Positions 34,777 through 36,422 of a stretch of DNA of 36,422 nt are shown here, piece after piece. The stretch comes from an uncultured Oscillospiraceae bacterium (lineage in GTDB: Bacteria; Bacillota; Clostridia; Oscillospirales; Oscillospiraceae): the NCBI GenBank assembly GCA_947630395.1, contig CANRHK010000003.1, positions 1 through 36,422 of the forward strand, given 5' to 3'. A model generated the notes under the pieces. It had not been told where the DNA came from and did no database searches. It saw nothing but the letters and a program-made list of their open reading frames with translations. The position numbers were made by a program, and so were the translations under genes. The first letter of the stretch is position 1. Each line of letters starts with the position of its first letter.

Positions 34777-36422
34777 ATGAAGAAGTTTAAATCTCTGATC
34801 GCGATCCTTCTGGTGATCGTGATGTCCACCGCGCTCCTGGCCGGCTGCGGCCCCAAGATCCCCACCGGCAACAACGGCGGCGGAAGCTCCGACAACGGCG
34901 GCGGCAACAACGGCGGCGGCGGTGACGACGGCGGCAATCAGGGTGACGGCTCCACCGTCCATGAGAAGTACGCCGCGGGCACCGTGATCCGCATGGGCGC
35001 CGGCTACAACAACGCCAACACGGGCATCTCCTTTGACGCCGGCACCGCCGGCGACGGCATCACCCTGGCCGACGGCAAGACCTACCTCACCGGCGATCTG
35101 AAGCCCACCTGGGCCAAGCTGGAGGAGATCCTGGGCGTCAAGTTCGAGGACAAGTACCAGGGCAACAGCGCCGCCGACGAGTTCAACTACTGGAAAGAGC
35201 GCATGGACCAGGTGGACATTGTCAGCGGCACCGCCGCCCTGCTGAGCGAGAACGGCACCGCCGGCAACCTGGTGAACATCGGCCAGTATCTGGACCAGAT
35301 GCCCAACCTGAAGGCCTATCTGGACGCCAACCCCATCGTCCTGCTGTCCATCGTCAGCGACACCGACACCGGCGCTATCTACTACAGCCCCTACTTTGAC
35401 GGCGTCAACGACATCGAGCGTATGCCCCTGATGCGCACCGACTGGGTCGAGAAGCTGCTCAACGGCGACGGCGCCTTTGCGGCCGCCTCCAGCGACAACA
35501 CCGCCGCCCCCGCCTATCAGCCCTACATGCCCACCTCCGGCACCGTGGAGGTCGACGTGGTGAAGGCCGACGGCTCCGGCACCGAGAAGGTCACCAAGGA
35601 CTACAGCAAGTACGGCAACATCATTGAGAAGATGAACGCCGCCGGCTCCATGAGCGGCGTGGACGCTGTCAACATGCTCCGCGACTACATCGACGCCACC
35701 TATGACGGCTACTACGGCACCAACCGCGCCGACCTCTTCATCGGCCAGAACGCCGCCTGGGACGCCGACGAGCTGGTGGCTCTGCTGCGTTGCGTGGTGG
35801 CCAACTCCGCCACCCTGAACGCCAGCGGCGCCAAGGTCCAGGGTCTCTTCTCCCGTGAGGAGAACAATAACAGCCGCCGCATGGATATGATCCGTCTGGC
35901 CGGCACCCTCTTCGGCGTCCGCGGCGTGGAGGGCCGCAGCGACTGGATGTATGTGGACACCGACGGCAAGCTGGCTGACTCCCGCATGGATAGCGAGCTC
36001 TACGACGCCATGGCCAAGATGCATACCCTGGTGGAGGAGGGCCTCATCTCCGAGTCCTTCCTGAAGAAGGAGGAGACCAAGTCCGAGCAGTACATCCAGG
36101 ACGACTTCGGCTTCATGTCCTATGACTACAACCAGACCCAGACCATCTTCAACGAGGACGGCAAACTGAGCGACGGCGAGGTCTACCGCGCCGTGATGAT
36201 CCCCGTGGCCCACTGGTATGACGGCTCCAGCGCCGACGGCGTGTACATGCGCTTCACCGAGTCCTGGCGCTCCGTCAAGACCGACGGCTGGGGCATCTCC
36301 GCCAAGGGCGTGGCCGGCGATGACAATAAGCTGTACGCGGCCCTGTCCCTCATCGACTACGCCTTCTCCCCCGAGGGCCAGATCCTCATGAGCTACGGCC
36401 CCGACGCGTTCATCAAGACCAA
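34777..36422 (+). CDS. Extracellular solute-binding lipoprotein of the sugar importer (3' end outside window)
   Basis: Own translation from the ATG at 34777 after AAGGAGGA: MKKFKSLIAILLVIVMSTALLAGCGPKIPTGNNGGG..., open to the window edge. Missing from the ORF track, presumably because no stop codon lies in the window. Confidence 0.9.
   Translation, partial: MKKFKSLIAILLVIVMSTALLAGCGPKIPTGNNGGGSSDNGGGNNGGGGDDGGNQGDGSTVHEKYAAGTVIRMGAGYNNANTGISFDAGTAGDGITLADGKTYLTGDLKPTWAKLEEILGVKFEDKYQGNSAADEFNYWKERMDQVDIVSGTAALLSENGTAGNLVNIGQYLDQMPNLKAYLDANPIVLLSIVSDTDTGAIYYSPYFDGVNDIERMPLMRTDWVEKLLNGDGAFAAASSDNTAAPAYQPYMPTSGTVEVDVVKADGSGTEKVTKDYSKYGNIIEKMNAAGSMSGVDAVNMLRDYIDATYDGYYGTNRADLFIGQNAAWDADELVALLRCVVANSATLNASGAKVQGLFSREENNNSRRMDMIRLAGTLFGVRGVEGRSDWMYVDTDGKLADSRMDSELYDAMAKMHTLVEEGLISESFLKKEETKSEQYIQDDFGFMSYDYNQTQTIFNEDGKLSDGEVYRAVMIPVAHWYDGSSADGVYMRFTESWRSVKTDGWGISAKGVAGDDNKLYAALSLIDYAFSPEGQILMSYGPDAFIKT

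Noticed and set aside
34858-34953. GGCGGC/AAC-rich repeat tract, a possible microsatellite
   Set aside because: Encodes the Gly/Asn/Asp/Ser linker after the lipobox of the solute-binding protein; similar linkers occur in the btuF-like and 4710-5216 lipoproteins.
34747-36213. 488-aa minus-strand ORF
   Set aside because: Antisense shadow (Val/Gly/Ala/His-rich) of the solute-binding lipoprotein gene, which is the real coding strand despite being absent from the ORF track.
1-36422. CRISPR array, tRNA/rRNA, prophage, transposon or toxin-antitoxin module
   Set aside because: No regularly spaced repeats, cloverleaf-like sequences, transposase/integrase motifs or small toxin-antitoxin pairs were recognised on either strand.

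Overview
36.4-kb high-GC Firmicutes-type chromosomal window, probably a gut clostridial (Oscillospiraceae-like) lineage; that placement is inferred from gene content and codon style only. No rRNA, tRNA, CRISPR array or transposase was seen. Left to right: (1) a minus-strand ABC-2 exporter operon; (2) a plus-strand amylosucrase-like GH13 gene; (3) a minus-strand Dlt-like operon (transglutaminase, adenylation enzyme, carrier protein, MBOAT, SGNH protein, lipoprotein); (4) a minus-strand BtuFCD-type cobalamin importer behind a cobalamin riboswitch; (5) a minus-strand partial VanG-type cluster, vanR / small Cys-rich ORF / vanS / vanW / vanG, with no vanXY or vanT beside it; (6) a TPP-riboswitch-controlled thiM-thiE-HAD-thiD-cytX operon; (7) plus-strand aldo/keto reductase, GNAT and Mn-catalase genes; (8) a minus-strand corrinoid methyltransferase operon (URO-D-type MT, pterin-binding MT, corrinoid protein, RACo-like activator, DUF2284 protein) with a strong sigma-A-like promoter; (9) a leaderless, so probably cytosolic, pectinesterase divergent from an LplB/YtcP-type sugar ABC importer whose solute-binding protein runs off the right edge. 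Most interesting: the juxtaposition and possible shared cis-motif (TTTTGTGCAT) of the pectinesterase/importer locus and the corrinoid C1 operon, the DUF2115-like ORF translationally coupled to vanS, and the reordered Dlt-like cluster with a transglutaminase. All family calls come from reading the protein sequences; no database search was run.
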